IMG/VR virus record: IMGVR_UViG_3300020420_000027
Span: 1-46,223 of that record
Length of the DNA: 46,223 bases
From: a virus
Reading direction: 5' to 3' (one strand)
The translations under genes and the position numbers were made by a program. The notes under the pieces were generated by a model that worked only from the letters and a program-made list of their open reading frames with translations, was not told where the DNA came from and made no database searches. Shown here in pieces: positions 14,934 through 22,008 of the stretch; the first letter of the stretch is position 1, and each line of letters begins with the position of its first letter.

Positions 14934-15198
14934 CTTTTTTAGGCTCGCCCCAATATCCCCATTGATTATGACTAGGGTCTTGTTGCTGTCTGATATGTTC
15001 TTCTGAATATTGTGAACTAGTCATATTCATTAATGATGGTTCATCAACAGATTTTTCTCTCTCTAACATTTGTTTTAAGTTAGCTATTCTTTTTTCGATA
15101 TCGTTTTGTTTTTTCATAAGTTCTACTTGTTGCTCCATAACTTGAAATAATCTTCCTTGTTCATATGAAATGTCGCTATATACTGAAACGTTTTTCAT
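14923..15198 (-). CDS. Coiled-coil hypothetical protein, 91 aa
   Basis: I placed the start at 15198 (MKNVSVYSDISYEQG) because a GGAGG site immediately precedes it and its ATG overlaps the stop of the 50-aa gene upstream (ATGA). The longer reading from 15252 lies inside that gene. Residues 15-55 form a probable coiled coil; the C-terminus is Q/N/W-rich. Confidence 0.7.
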   Translation of the reverse strand: MKNVSVYSDISYEQGRLFQVMEQQVELMKKQNDIEKRIANLKQMLEREKSVDEPSLMNMTSSQYSEEHIRQQQDPSHNQWGYWGEPKKDDV

Positions 15199-15347
15199 CC
15201 TCCAACTTCCTTTCTTCGCTCTTCCTGTGCAATTCTTAGTTTTTCCTCCCATATCGTTATGATATTTGAGATTTTTTGAAATGGATAGTTTTTTGCAACC
15301 ATCTCATTTCTATACTCTTTTAATTCTTCTAATAGTTCTTCTATCAT
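15195..15347 (-). CDS. Hypothetical helical protein, 50 aa
   Basis: The frame begins MIEELLEELKEYRNEMVAKN and ends EERRKEVGG. It is joined by ATGA overlaps at both ends (15347 with the gene upstream, 15198 with the gene downstream). Its last codons form the GGAGG ribosome-binding site of the next gene. Confidence 0.62.
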   Translation of the reverse strand: MIEELLEELKEYRNEMVAKNYPFQKISNIITIWEEKLRIAQEERRKEVGG

Positions 15348-15475
15348 AAAATTTTCATTAATATTATAACTTGTATGATTAATATAGCAACTGGGAGAAT
15401 TGTTCTAATCAATTCCATAGTATGATTATATTCATCAAGTTTTCTTTCTAACCAATTTCTTTTATATTTTTTCAT
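15344..15475 (-). CDS. Small membrane peptide, 43 aa
   Basis: The frame encodes a basic N-terminus (MKKYKRNWLERKLDEYNH) and one hydrophobic C-terminal helix (about residues 22-42, LIRTILPVAILIIQVIILM). It starts 3 nt after the stop of the upstream gene and overlaps the following ATG. Function unknown. Confidence 0.6.
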   Translation of the reverse strand: MKKYKRNWLERKLDEYNHTMELIRTILPVAILIIQVIILMKIL

Positions 15476-15478
15476 AGA

Positions 15479-15679
15479 TTAATGTAATAAGTGTCCAGAT
15501 GCCACTGCCATTTCTTTTTCAAGATATTGCTCAAAATCCTTAATTTCTTGAATCTTTGTATTTCTCATAGCTTCAAGAACATTAATTGCTTTTTTGAGAG
15601 CATCATTAGGACGTTTAAGAGAAGTTAACATTTCAAGAGCAATGTCTAACTCTTCTACGTCTTTTAACAATTCAATCAT
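15479..15679 (-). CDS. Hypothetical helical protein, 66 aa
   Basis: This is a predicted all-helical acidic protein (MIELLKDVEELDIALEMLTS). It overlaps the upstream gene by 4 nt (ATGA). No family is recognised. Confidence 0.68.
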   Translation of the reverse strand: MIELLKDVEELDIALEMLTSLKRPNDALKKAINVLEAMRNTKIQEIKDFEQYLEKEMAVASGHLLH

Positions 15680-15885
15680 TGATATTTGCTCCAGTACTCA
15701 TTCCATAACATATCAAGACCTTCTTCCCAATTATCTTCATCTGAGGAAGATGCTAATAAGCCTGTATGTTTTTTCATGTGATCATAAAGTTCGGAAACGT
15801 GTTCACATTCACCAACTTTATCCTCTGCAATAGTGTAGAATTTCTCTACATTATCTTCAATTAAACTGTACATCTTTGCACCCAT
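15676..15885 (-). CDS. Hypothetical protein, 69 aa
   Basis: This is a small acidic protein (MGAKMYSLIEDNVEKFYTIA). It is the first gene behind the operator-type promoter at 15920..15948, with an AAAGGAG site. It thus leads the operon of small genes that runs into sufB. Confidence 0.7.
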   Translation of the reverse strand: MGAKMYSLIEDNVEKFYTIAEDKVGECEHVSELYDHMKKHTGLLASSSDEDNWEEGLDMLWNEYWSKYQ

Positions 15886-15919
15886 TTTATACTCCTTTTT
15901 ATTATTAATTTATAGTCTA

Positions 15920-15948
15920 ATAATATAGTAAGAACTCTTACTTGTCAA
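15920..15948 (-). promoter_or_regulatory. TTGACA-17-TATTAT promoter with GTAAGANNTCTTAC palindrome
   Basis: On the - strand TTGACA (15948-15943) and TATTAT (15925-15920) are 17 bp apart, with the perfect palindrome GTAAGAGTTCTTAC in the spacer. It drives the long cassette of small genes, probably through sufB and the queC-like gene. Confidence 0.82.
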
Positions 15949-15960
15949 GTATTTTTTAGA

Positions 15961-15990
15961 AAAAAAATGGGGGCAAAAAGCCCCCATTTT
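15961..15990 (-). terminator. Strong rho-independent terminator
   Basis: AAAATGGGGGC and GCCCCCATTTT are perfectly complementary around a 5-nt A loop (T on the - strand), followed by a T run on the - strand. It terminates the winged-helix gene at 16011 just upstream of the next promoter. Confidence 0.93.
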
Positions 15991-16010
15991 AGTTAGATTT
16001 GGAGCCTTAA

Positions 16011-16268
16011 TTATGCAAAAGCTCTTCTTCTTGAAATTGTATAAGAAAGAGTTGGTCTTCCTTGGTAACCAGAATCAGCTACTGTTGCTTTTACGTTAAA
16101 GCCAGCTTCTCTGATCTCTGATAATCTAGCACCTGGAGATGCGATATCTAAATCGCTTCTTAGGTCATCTAGAGTAAATGAGTTACCGTTACCCCAGTAA
16201 TTTGCTAGGATAGTTTGATTTTGTGTACCTTCTTTAAAGAATTTAGTACCTGTTGCTTTTTTAGCCAT
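16011..16268 (-). CDS. Winged-helix/HTH-like small DNA-binding protein, 85 aa
   Basis: After a basic N-terminus (MAKKATGTKFFKEG), the pattern TLDDLRSDLDIASPGARLSEIREAGFNVKAT resembles a helix-turn-helix/winged-helix domain (helix, turn, recognition helix ARLSEIR, then a beta wing ending in YTISRRRAF). I chose the ATG at 16268 because of the AAGGAG site and promoter in front; the longer frame runs into the promoter. The gene stands alone, between a strong promoter and a strong terminator, suggesting high expression. It is the nearest candidate regulator for the GTAAGA operators, which is inference. A nucleoid- or phage-DNA-binding role is also possible. Confidence 0.65.
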   Translation of the reverse strand: MAKKATGTKFFKEGTQNQTILANYWGNGNSFTLDDLRSDLDIASPGARLSEIREAGFNVKATVADSGYQGRPTLSYTISRRRAFA

Positions 16269-16313
16269 GTTAATGCTCCTTATTTTTTTTATTATATTGT
16301 TTAACATAGTCAT

Positions 16314-16342
16314 AATATACACTATTTCGCAATTCTTGTCAA
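16314..16342 (-). promoter_or_regulatory. Sigma70-like promoter TTGACA-17-TATATT
   Basis: On the - strand TTGACA (16342-16337) and TATATT (16319-16314) are 17 bp apart. The spacer has TTGCGAAATAG rather than the GTAAGA palindrome. TGCGAAAA words recur upstream (near 16355 and 16374), so a different regulator may bind here. Confidence 0.78.
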
Positions 16343-16389
16343 CCAAGAATTTAATGCGAAAACAAGGTTTTAGTGCGAAAAATACGTTT

Positions 16390-16420
16390 TTGGTGTGTAG
16401 TAAGACGTCTTACTTATAGT
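16390..16420 (+). promoter_or_regulatory. Operator palindrome GTAAGACGTCTTAC with TATAGT -10 box
   Basis: This is the fifth copy of the palindrome (16400-16413), here perfect, followed by TATAGT (16415-16420) on the + strand. The -35 is weak (TTGGTG with a 19-bp spacer). It would drive the only rightward gene of this half, 16521..16844. Confidence 0.6.
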
Positions 16421-16448
16421 ATAACAAATTAACTAAATGCTTATATAT

Positions 16449-16511
16449 AGCGATTTCGAATAAATAGTGGTAGAGAGATTTCGAAAATCGCTCTAATTTG
16501 CAAATTAAGAG
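16449..16511 (+). promoter_or_regulatory. Leader with two inverted repeats and a TAAATA late box
   Basis: AGCGATTTCGAA (16449-16460) can pair with TTCGAAAATCGCT (16480-16492) with one bulge. Directly after it, a second inverted repeat centred on AATTTGCAAATT flanks CTCT/AGAG (16491-16511). A TAAATAG late-promoter-like box (16461-16467) sits in the loop of the first hairpin. The second repeat abuts the AGAGAGAAG ribosome-binding site of the 16521 gene, so translation could be affected by folding. Confidence 0.5.
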
Positions 16512-16520
16512 AGAAGTAAC

Positions 16521-16844
16521 ATGATCAGACAAACTAAGATTTATACAGGTGATTTCACACCAACAGGTTGGGAAAGTGGCATTCAAATCCAATCAGCTCA
16601 AAAACTACTAAAAGCTGAAGAAAATAAGATTGCTGATATCGAATATGGTGTAAATTCAAAAGGTACCGCGGCATACCTAACACTTATCTTTGAAACTGTA
16701 GAAGATAGAATGGCATTCCGTAATACAGGTGGTGCATCAACAGATGGCAATACAGCGAAAGCTGGTGCAATCGCAAAACCAGAAGGTACTAAATATGATG
16801 ATGATGGTGCAGTAACTATCGCCGAATACATCGAAACTTTATAA
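16521..16844 (+). CDS. Hypothetical protein, 107 aa, only rightward gene in this half
   Basis: This is a soluble protein (MIRQTKIYTGDFTPTGWESG...), with a G/A/T-rich low-complexity segment around residues 68-90 and an acidic C-terminus. I do not recognise it. It lies on the strand opposite to all neighbours, with its own divergent control region (operator-type promoter, late box, structured leader) and a shared bidirectional terminator. Together these suggest a strongly and specially regulated product. Confidence 0.75.
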   Translation: MIRQTKIYTGDFTPTGWESGIQIQSAQKLLKAEENKIADIEYGVNSKGTAAYLTLIFETVEDRMAFRNTGGASTDGNTAKAGAIAKPEGTKYDDDGAVTIAEYIETL

Positions 16845-16852
16845 TGCATTAT

Positions 16853-16887
16853 AAAAAGGAGAGGATTACAAAATCCTTTCCTTTTTT
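16853..16887. terminator. Bidirectional terminator between convergent genes
   Basis: AAAAGGAGAGGATT pairs with AATCCTTTCCTTTT (one G-U pair) around a short ACAA loop, flanked by A and T runs. It serves the + gene ending at 16844 and the - gene whose stop (16866) lies within the stem. Confidence 0.85.
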
Positions 16888-17840
16888 GTCTCTATAATTT
16901 TCCAACGCCAATCAGTAGGATTATCAGCATACAGTATATGTTTTAACGTTTTAAGTCTATCAGTATGTTTACCTACTTGTAGTTTCTCAATAAAAGTTTT
17001 ATATCTTTCAATGTTAGGTATAATTTGAAAATAATCACAAATGAAATGATAGTATTCTATACTACTATCAAGCTCTTCAAATAAAATATGTTCTAGGTTT
17101 ACAATAAACGAATTTTTATTATACATATTTCTTTTGACAAAATTATGATTTTTATGTAACCACCAGTTATTATTTAAATTATCAAGAGAGAAATCTTTAT
17201 CGAAACATTTCTTAACTGCCCACATAGGTCTTTGCAATAGTATTTCTTTAAGGTTCTGAGCAGTAATATTCCATCCTTTTCTTTTTATAATTTCTTCTGC
17301 TATTGTTAAAAGATGATCATTAGATTCACTTATATACACAGGTTCGTCTAAATATAAGTTAAGGTTTTTATCAATACGCCATATCTCTGTGAACTCATTT
17401 ACTAGTTGATAATCATTACTTGTATATAATTCAAAGGCATGAAACAATGAATCATGATCTGTATTTTCTACAGAATATGTTCTGCAATCTCTGAGTAATT
17501 CTTTGGCGACTTTATGAGGACAAAACTGTGGTAATATTTTTGTATTTTCTTTTGTTTCTAAAAAAGGATTATCATATGGATCTTTACATTGTCGTAATTT
17601 TAAAAGAAAGTGATTTGCATATTCTTTAAAGTGAGAAGGTCTAACTACATCTTTTACTACTTCATCTATTAACCTATATGCAAAATCTATAGGTTTACCA
17701 TTTAAAAATATTGTATTGGTTCTTGGTAAAAATGCTATACCTGTTGATTCAGTAGGAATTGCACATACATCATGACTAAAACTTAATATATGAGATATTA
17801 TTTTATGTCTGGGATCTGCGTTAATAGGTACAATAATCAT
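16866..17840 (-). CDS. Hypothetical protein, 324 aa, possible sulfotransferase-like fold
   Basis: The N-terminus (MIIVPINADPRHKIISHILS) has a beta strand, short loop and helix like the start of the proteins at 19043..19780 and 37342..38136. I suspect a divergent P-loop/sulfotransferase-like family. No canonical Walker A motif is present. It is translationally coupled to the clamp-loader gene (4-nt overlap). In T4 the gene after 44 is 62, but length and sequence do not resemble gp62. Function unknown. Confidence 0.7.
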   Translation of the reverse strand: MIIVPINADPRHKIISHILSFSHDVCAIPTESTGIAFLPRTNTIFLNGKPIDFAYRLIDEVVKDVVRPSHFKEYANHFLLKLRQCKDPYDNPFLETKENTKILPQFCPHKVAKELLRDCRTYSVENTDHDSLFHAFELYTSNDYQLVNEFTEIWRIDKNLNLYLDEPVYISESNDHLLTIAEEIIKRKGWNITAQNLKEILLQRPMWAVKKCFDKDFSLDNLNNNWWLHKNHNFVKRNMYNKNSFIVNLEHILFEELDSSIEYYHFICDYFQIIPNIERYKTFIEKLQVGKHTDRLKTLKHILYADNPTDWRWKIIETKKERIL

Positions 17841-18760
17841 TTCAATGCTTTGGCAAGTTCTATCATAGTAGCACTTAGGTTAATCTCTACATCTGCAACC
17901 TGTGTATGTTTAACTAATCCATTCCTTATTGCCAAAACGCATTCATCATATTGATCATCTGTTTTTGCATACAAATCAATATTTCTATACAACCAAGTAT
18001 AGATATCATTGTATTCATCATTACGGGCTTTACTAATAATTAATCTACGTGCTTCTTGTATCTTACCTGCTTTAAATAAGTCAACCATTTGCATACGCCA
18101 CTCTGCACTAGCACCTTCTTCTTCTGGTTTATGTAACTGCCCGTCAACAACACTCATTTGTACTGTATTGATAGTCTTACGTAAATCAGGATAATTAGCC
18201 CTAACCATTGCATCGAGTGTTTCGATATCAAATGTAACTGTATTGTCTGCTAGAATTTCACCAACCCTAACTGTAAAATCTGTTTGATCTAATTGTTCAA
18301 TATGGAATCCTTGACATCTTGAGTGGATTGCTGGAATAATCATATGCTGATAATTACAAGTTAAGATAAATCTAACTGTAGTGTGATATTGTTCCATTAC
18401 ACCACGTAATGCCGCCTGTCCTTCTGGACTAATATGATCTGCCTCATCTAGTAGGATAATTTTAAAACTTCCCCAAGGCATAGTTTCACTAAATGCCGTA
18501 ATCTTCTTACGTATCATTTCAACACCATTATCTCTACTGGCATTAATATATAATACGTCAGCCTGTTCAACTTCAAGTTCTTTAATTAATACTTTTGCTA
18601 GTGTAGTTTTACCTGTACCAGGACTACCACTAAACAACAAATGCGGAATGCCTCCATCTTTAATCCAAGTTTCAACCTGTCTACGTTGATTACTATCTTT
18701 AAATACGTAACTCTTTACACTATCTGGGCGATACTTTTCTACCCACAATTCAGATGCCAT
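17837..18760 (-). CDS. 44: Sliding-clamp loader large subunit (T4 gp44-like AAA+ ATPase)
   Basis: WVEKYRPDSVKSYVF opens the protein as in gp44/RFC. Walker A is GSPGTGKTT (45-53), Walker B is LLDEADH (103-109), sensor 1 lies in FILTCNY, and the SRC motif is in AIHSRCQGF. Length 307 aa fits gp44 (319 aa). The protein loads the gp45-like sliding clamp for the gp43 polymerase found at 33449..36100. gp45 and gp62 are not recognised in this window. It lies 1 nt from a small membrane protein gene and is followed by an overlapping gene of unknown function. Confidence 0.93.
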   Translation of the reverse strand: MASELWVEKYRPDSVKSYVFKDSNQRRQVETWIKDGGIPHLLFSGSPGTGKTTLAKVLIKELEVEQADVLYINASRDNGVEMIRKKITAFSETMPWGSFKIILLDEADHISPEGQAALRGVMEQYHTTVRFILTCNYQHMIIPAIHSRCQGFHIEQLDQTDFTVRVGEILADNTVTFDIETLDAMVRANYPDLRKTINTVQMSVVDGQLHKPEEEGASAEWRMQMVDLFKAGKIQEARRLIISKARNDEYNDIYTWLYRNIDLYAKTDDQYDECVLAIRNGLVKHTQVADVEINLSATMIELAKALK

Positions 18761-18982
18761 TTACTTTTCTCCTCTTGAAGTCCACCATTTATCCAGTACA
18801 TAATACCAGATTGAATTTACTAAAGGTTCTACTATTGCATCTGTTATTGCTACCCATAATGCAATACCTGGATCCAATATCTTTAAGATAGTGGCCGCAA
18901 TAAAGAAATGACCAATAGTAAAGATTACAGTACGTAAAAGAGAACCTTTATTACGACTGTAAAAATTAGTCAATATTTCCAT
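18761..18982 (-). CDS. DUF2061-like membrane protein, 73 aa
   Basis: The pattern RNKGSLLRTVIFTIGHFFIAATILKILDPGIALWVAITDAIVEPLVNSIWYYVLDKWW matches the small DUF2061 membrane family (two helices, conserved R..SLLRT and YYxHxRxW-like end). Function unknown. It starts behind a TTGCAA-16-TATATT promoter with an AAAGGAAAG site and leads the clamp-loader transcription unit. Confidence 0.78.
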   Translation of the reverse strand: MEILTNFYSRNKGSLLRTVIFTIGHFFIAATILKILDPGIALWVAITDAIVEPLVNSIWYYVLDKWWTSRGEK

Positions 18983-19000
18983 ATTCTTTCCTTTCTTATT

Positions 19001-19028
19001 AATATAACATATTTCTTTGATTTTGCAA
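19001..19028 (-). promoter_or_regulatory. Sigma70-like promoter TTGCAA-16-TATATT
   Basis: On the - strand TTGCAA (19028-19023) and TATATT (19006-19001) are 16 bp apart, about 19 nt before the ATG at 18982. No GTAAGA operator is present. Confidence 0.6.
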
Positions 19029-19042
19029 GTGTTTTAATTAAC

Positions 19043-19780
19043 CTATTGATTGCTGACTATTTCCTGCCAAGACATCTCATTAATGTCTTTCAGCATACTA
19101 TTAGAGCATTGGTTTATAAACATATATTCGTCCATTAATTCTTGAATGTTTTCTATCTGCATTGTCTGCATATTTTCAGGGATTTGATCTATAATAGAAC
19201 TAAAATCTTTATTGAATAAGTTATTAACATTTACTATTTTATAGTCTTTACTTTCATTCAATAGACTTTGTTCACTTTTATGTTTCTTTACTAATCTTCT
19301 ACATAATACTTTAAAATCTATATCTAGTGAATAATCCACAGACTCTGCGGCACCTGTACTATACTCCATCATCAAATGATGATGTCTATGTTTACTATTA
19401 GGTAGATCAAGTATTGTAGTAAATTTTATATTATCTTTAAAAATATTAGCTATTGATCTAATATCAGGAGTATTAAAATAAAAACTCATTTCTTTACGAT
19501 CATGAAATTCTTTAAGTTCATTAGCTAGATTTACTACTTGTATAAATTTTTCAAACTTACTATCAGCATTTGGTTCTCTTATATCATTATAGGCTGTTTG
19601 TAAATATTTGTTTCTATGTATTCTATAATCATCACAATGTCTAAGATATAAACCTAATGTACCAGGATAACACTGCCACATATCTATATCTTTTTTAAAC
19701 ATTAATCGATTAATGATTCTACTAGTTAATTCATTTAATGTATGCCCTGGACCGGCAACAACTATTATCCTTGATGTCAT
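19043..19780 (-). CDS. Hypothetical protein, 245 aa, possible sulfotransferase-like fold
   Basis: The start MTSRIIVVAGPGHTLNELTSRIINRL gives a beta strand, a G-P-G-H-T loop and a helix, the layout of the nucleotide-binding start of sulfotransferase-like P-loop proteins. The rest is helical with no clear PAPS 3'-phosphate motif. Related layouts appear at 16866, 24902 and 37342. It overlaps the sufE gene by 4 nt. Function unknown; the sulfotransferase idea rests on pattern only. Confidence 0.65.
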   Translation of the reverse strand: MTSRIIVVAGPGHTLNELTSRIINRLMFKKDIDMWQCYPGTLGLYLRHCDDYRIHRNKYLQTAYNDIREPNADSKFEKFIQVVNLANELKEFHDRKEMSFYFNTPDIRSIANIFKDNIKFTTILDLPNSKHRHHHLMMEYSTGAAESVDYSLDIDFKVLCRRLVKKHKSEQSLLNESKDYKIVNVNNLFNKDFSSIIDQIPENMQTMQIENIQELMDEYMFINQCSNSMLKDINEMSWQEIVSNQ

Positions 19781-20178
19781 TTACACGCCTTCATCATTTC
19801 AACCATTTGATTAAATCCATTGGCTCTATTCATTGATAACAAACTTCTTAATCCCATTTCAGTAAATGTTTCCGTTGTAACTTCTGCAATTTCTTCAGGA
19901 GTAGCATTATTGAAACAATCAACTAGTATAGCCGCATAACCAGCACTAATCATTCCATCGCTATATGCTTTATACTGATCATTTTCTTTATCAACATGAA
20001 GTTTGAATTGACAGTAACTAACTCTATTTTGTTCTGTTCTTTTATTTTCACTTAATTCATTATCTTTTAGTTTTTTACCTAAATCAATTACATGGGTATA
20101 AACGGCAGTTTCATCTCCCATTGAACCAATTAATTCAAGTTCTTCTTTATAATGAGCTATACGTTCTTTCATACTCAT
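19777..20178 (-). CDS. sufE: SufE-like sulfur acceptor protein
   Basis: The 133-aa protein matches SufE. Its Cys56 in NRVSYCQFKLHV occupies the position of the sulfur-accepting cysteine. YKAYSDGMISAGYAAILVD aligns with the SDA.I.kGl.alL segment, and MGLRSLLSMNRANGFNQMV aligns with the C-terminal LSpsR.NGl motif. SufE takes persulfide from the cysteine desulfurase SufS and passes it to SufB. SufB is encoded at 12258..13697; SufS is not seen. The ATG at 20178 overlaps the upstream stop (ATGA), so I preferred it to the longer frame from 20214. Confidence 0.88.
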   Translation of the reverse strand: MSMKERIAHYKEELELIGSMGDETAVYTHVIDLGKKLKDNELSENKRTEQNRVSYCQFKLHVDKENDQYKAYSDGMISAGYAAILVDCFNNATPEEIAEVTTETFTEMGLRSLLSMNRANGFNQMVEMMKACK

Positions 20179-20765
20179 AATTCTAAATACTCCTTTAAGT
20201 ATTCTGCTAACCAATTATGTTGATCTTGATCAGGGTGTTGTTGTTTTCTATCTTTTGCACTTTTATCAGTATCTTCATAATATGCATCGTTCCAACATTT
20301 GTTATTCCATAATGTAGGTACATCTACTTTTACTACATCATTAAAACTAAAAAAGAAAACAGGCTTTACTCTCATATTAGAAAGTATCATATATGTTCCT
20401 TCAACTAAATTTTTACTCTGCATATATAACATCTCATCATTATTAAAAAATGATTCAAACTCTTTAGGGTGAGTACTAGGCTTTATAGTAGTTTGCCCTA
20501 ATCTATCTTTGCGTTCATGAAAATGTTGAAATGCATTTATTCTACTATATGCTGACCAGCCAATTATAGCAATATCTGGCTTCACTCTATTGCAATATTC
20601 TACAGTTCTATTTGCTATTGCTTGGTTGCTAGACCCACTCCAGGCATCATTGTGGGCTTCTATGAGCGCCGGAAAGGCTGTTTTCGTGTTGTCTATGTTT
20701 AATGGATTGTTGTCTACAAGCTCTTGCCCCATTACAAATGAACAACCGTTGGCGTATAATTTCAT
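20175..20765 (-). CDS. SGNH-hydrolase-like protein
   Basis: Block I is YANGCSFVMGQEL with the candidate Ser at residue 9. Block II-like WSGSSNQAIANRTVEYC and block III-like IAIIGWSAYSR follow. The C-terminus has DQDQHNWLAEYL, fitting the DxxH of block V. Length 196 aa is normal for the family. It overlaps both the 2OG-oxygenase gene upstream and sufE downstream by 4 nt. The substrate is unknown. Confidence 0.72.
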   Translation of the reverse strand: MKLYANGCSFVMGQELVDNNPLNIDNTKTAFPALIEAHNDAWSGSSNQAIANRTVEYCNRVKPDIAIIGWSAYSRINAFQHFHERKDRLGQTTIKPSTHPKEFESFFNNDEMLYMQSKNLVEGTYMILSNMRVKPVFFFSFNDVVKVDVPTLWNNKCWNDAYYEDTDKSAKDRKQQHPDQDQHNWLAEYLKEYLEL

Positions 20766-21358
20766 CCTACTACCACATTTTTCATTAGAACACTATGTCT
20801 GGTTCTAGTACATTGTGGAACACTATGAAATGTATTAGGTCCACAGTTAAATATCCATGCTCTGTTAGGTAACATATCAATTGGTTTATCGTTAAGTCCA
20901 CTACTATCAGTTATATCGTGTAGTAATACACCATCTTCATGAGCCAGATCGTCCAACGGTAGATATATCTGTAAACTTACAATATGTTTATTATTCTTTT
21001 TAATATCGTTATGCTCACCTAATCTAAATCCTTTTTCACACTTATGAATATCACACCGCATAAAATTAAACTTTTCTTGAATTTTAAACCTGTTTCTTAA
21101 TACATCAGTAATTATATCACTTTCAAAAACACGATACCAATCATTCCAGAATTCTTTATGTTCTGTTGATTCTCTGGTATCAATAATAGTTTGAAATTCT
21201 TTAGCGGCACCTTCTTTAATTCCAGTATTAGTTTGTTCAACTACTTCTACAATTTCTTCAAATACATGATTGGGCAGAAAATTATCAATAATTAAATGTT
21301 CCCATGGTTCTGTTTGCATAGGTGCCCATTGAATTTTTTCAGCCAAAGATTCTATCAT
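20762..21358 (-). CDS. 2-oxoglutarate/Fe(II)-dependent oxygenase
   Basis: The iron-binding facial triad is visible: H116 and D118 in GEHNDIKKN and the distal H178 in NTFHSVP, followed by R187 in TRTRHSVL for 2-oxoglutarate binding. The double-stranded beta-helix core IVSLQIYLPLDD lies between. These enzymes hydroxylate proteins, nucleic acids or small molecules, and T4-like marine phages commonly carry several. The target is unknown. It overlaps both neighbours by 4 nt. Confidence 0.88.
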   Translation of the reverse strand: MIESLAEKIQWAPMQTEPWEHLIIDNFLPNHVFEEIVEVVEQTNTGIKEGAAKEFQTIIDTRESTEHKEFWNDWYRVFESDIITDVLRNRFKIQEKFNFMRCDIHKCEKGFRLGEHNDIKKNNKHIVSLQIYLPLDDLAHEDGVLLHDITDSSGLNDKPIDMLPNRAWIFNCGPNTFHSVPQCTRTRHSVLMKNVVVG

Positions 21359-21573
21359 TTATATTTTTCTCCCATTTCCAACATTCGTTCTTTATATTCT
21401 TCATAAAGAGCTGGATCTGATTTACTGCCAGTACCGTCTACTCCAAAATTACAACTTGCTAATACTAGCATGATGAATACTATAACCCATCCTACTTTTT
21501 TAGATATACGTAAAAAATGATCATAGGCTTCTTCCGCCTGTTGTTGTGCAACTTTTTTTACTTCTTCACTCAA
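21355..21573 (-). CDS. Small membrane protein, 72 aa, TTG start
   Basis: A charged helix is followed by one membrane segment (about residues 27-43, VGWVIVFIMLVLASCNFGV) and a hydrophilic C-terminus. The start codon is TTG, supported by a GAGAGG site 7 nt upstream and by the lack of a nearby ATG. The LVLASC segment resembles a lipobox but lies too far from the N-terminus for a normal lipoprotein signal. Function unknown. Confidence 0.65.
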   Translation of the reverse strand: MSEEVKKVAQQQAEEAYDHFLRISKKVGWVIVFIMLVLASCNFGVDGTGSKSDPALYEEYKERMLEMGEKYK

Positions 21574-21577
21574 TTGA

Positions 21578-21754
21578 TTACCTCTCTAATTTGTTGAATC
21601 TTACTGAGAATAGTTTCTTCTTTCCTTTACCAGTTATAATAACAGGTTGTCCGTGATCATCAAGTTCTATACCCTTAATTTTAGTATTGACATTTTTAAA
21701 ACGTCCTGCCTTAATCTGATCACCAACTTTAATAGTTAGCTTGTACTCTTTCAT
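21578..21754 (-). CDS. Basic hypothetical protein, 58 aa (KOW/SH3-like)
   Basis: The frame MKEYKLTIKVGDQIKAGRFK... ends KKKLFSVRFNKLER. The alternation of strands with VGDQIKAGRF and VIITGKGKKKLF looks like a small SH3/KOW-type beta barrel. The ATG overlaps the upstream stop (ATGA) and the TAA is 4 nt before the next TTG start. Nucleic-acid binding is a guess. Confidence 0.65.
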   Translation of the reverse strand: MKEYKLTIKVGDQIKAGRFKNVNTKIKGIELDDHGQPVIITGKGKKKLFSVRFNKLER

Positions 21755-22005
21755 TTGGCTTTCCCAGGCTTATCAGAACGAGGAATAAATTTTACTTTTT
21801 TATTGTTTTTCTTATTTTTATTGTTTTGCCACTTTTGTTTTTTCTTTTCTCTTTTTTCCGCTTTTTCTTTGCGGTACTCAGTAACAATAGCTTTTAACTT
21901 AGAAAAACTTTCATCGTCCAAACCTGCAAATATTCCTTTGCCGTCTGATCTACTTTGCCTTTTATCTCTATTAGGATTATATTTTTTTCTATTTTGGTCT
22001 TTCAT
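21751..22005 (-). CDS. Highly basic hypothetical protein, 84 aa
   Basis: Lysine, arginine and asparagine make up more than half of the residues. There is one short folded-looking segment (FAGLDDESFSKLKAIVTEYR) between disordered basic tails. It probably binds nucleic acid. No family is recognised. It starts 3 nt after the ParB-like gene. Confidence 0.7.
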   Translation of the reverse strand: MKDQNRKKYNPNRDKRQSRSDGKGIFAGLDDESFSKLKAIVTEYRKEKAEKREKKKQKWQNNKNKKNNKKVKFIPRSDKPGKAK

Positions 22006-22008
22006 ATT

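Noticed and set aside
16866-17840. Assignment of this gene as T4 gp62 because it follows gene 44.
   Set aside because: It is 324 aa against 187 aa for T4 gp62 and shows no similarity that I can see; the position alone is not enough.
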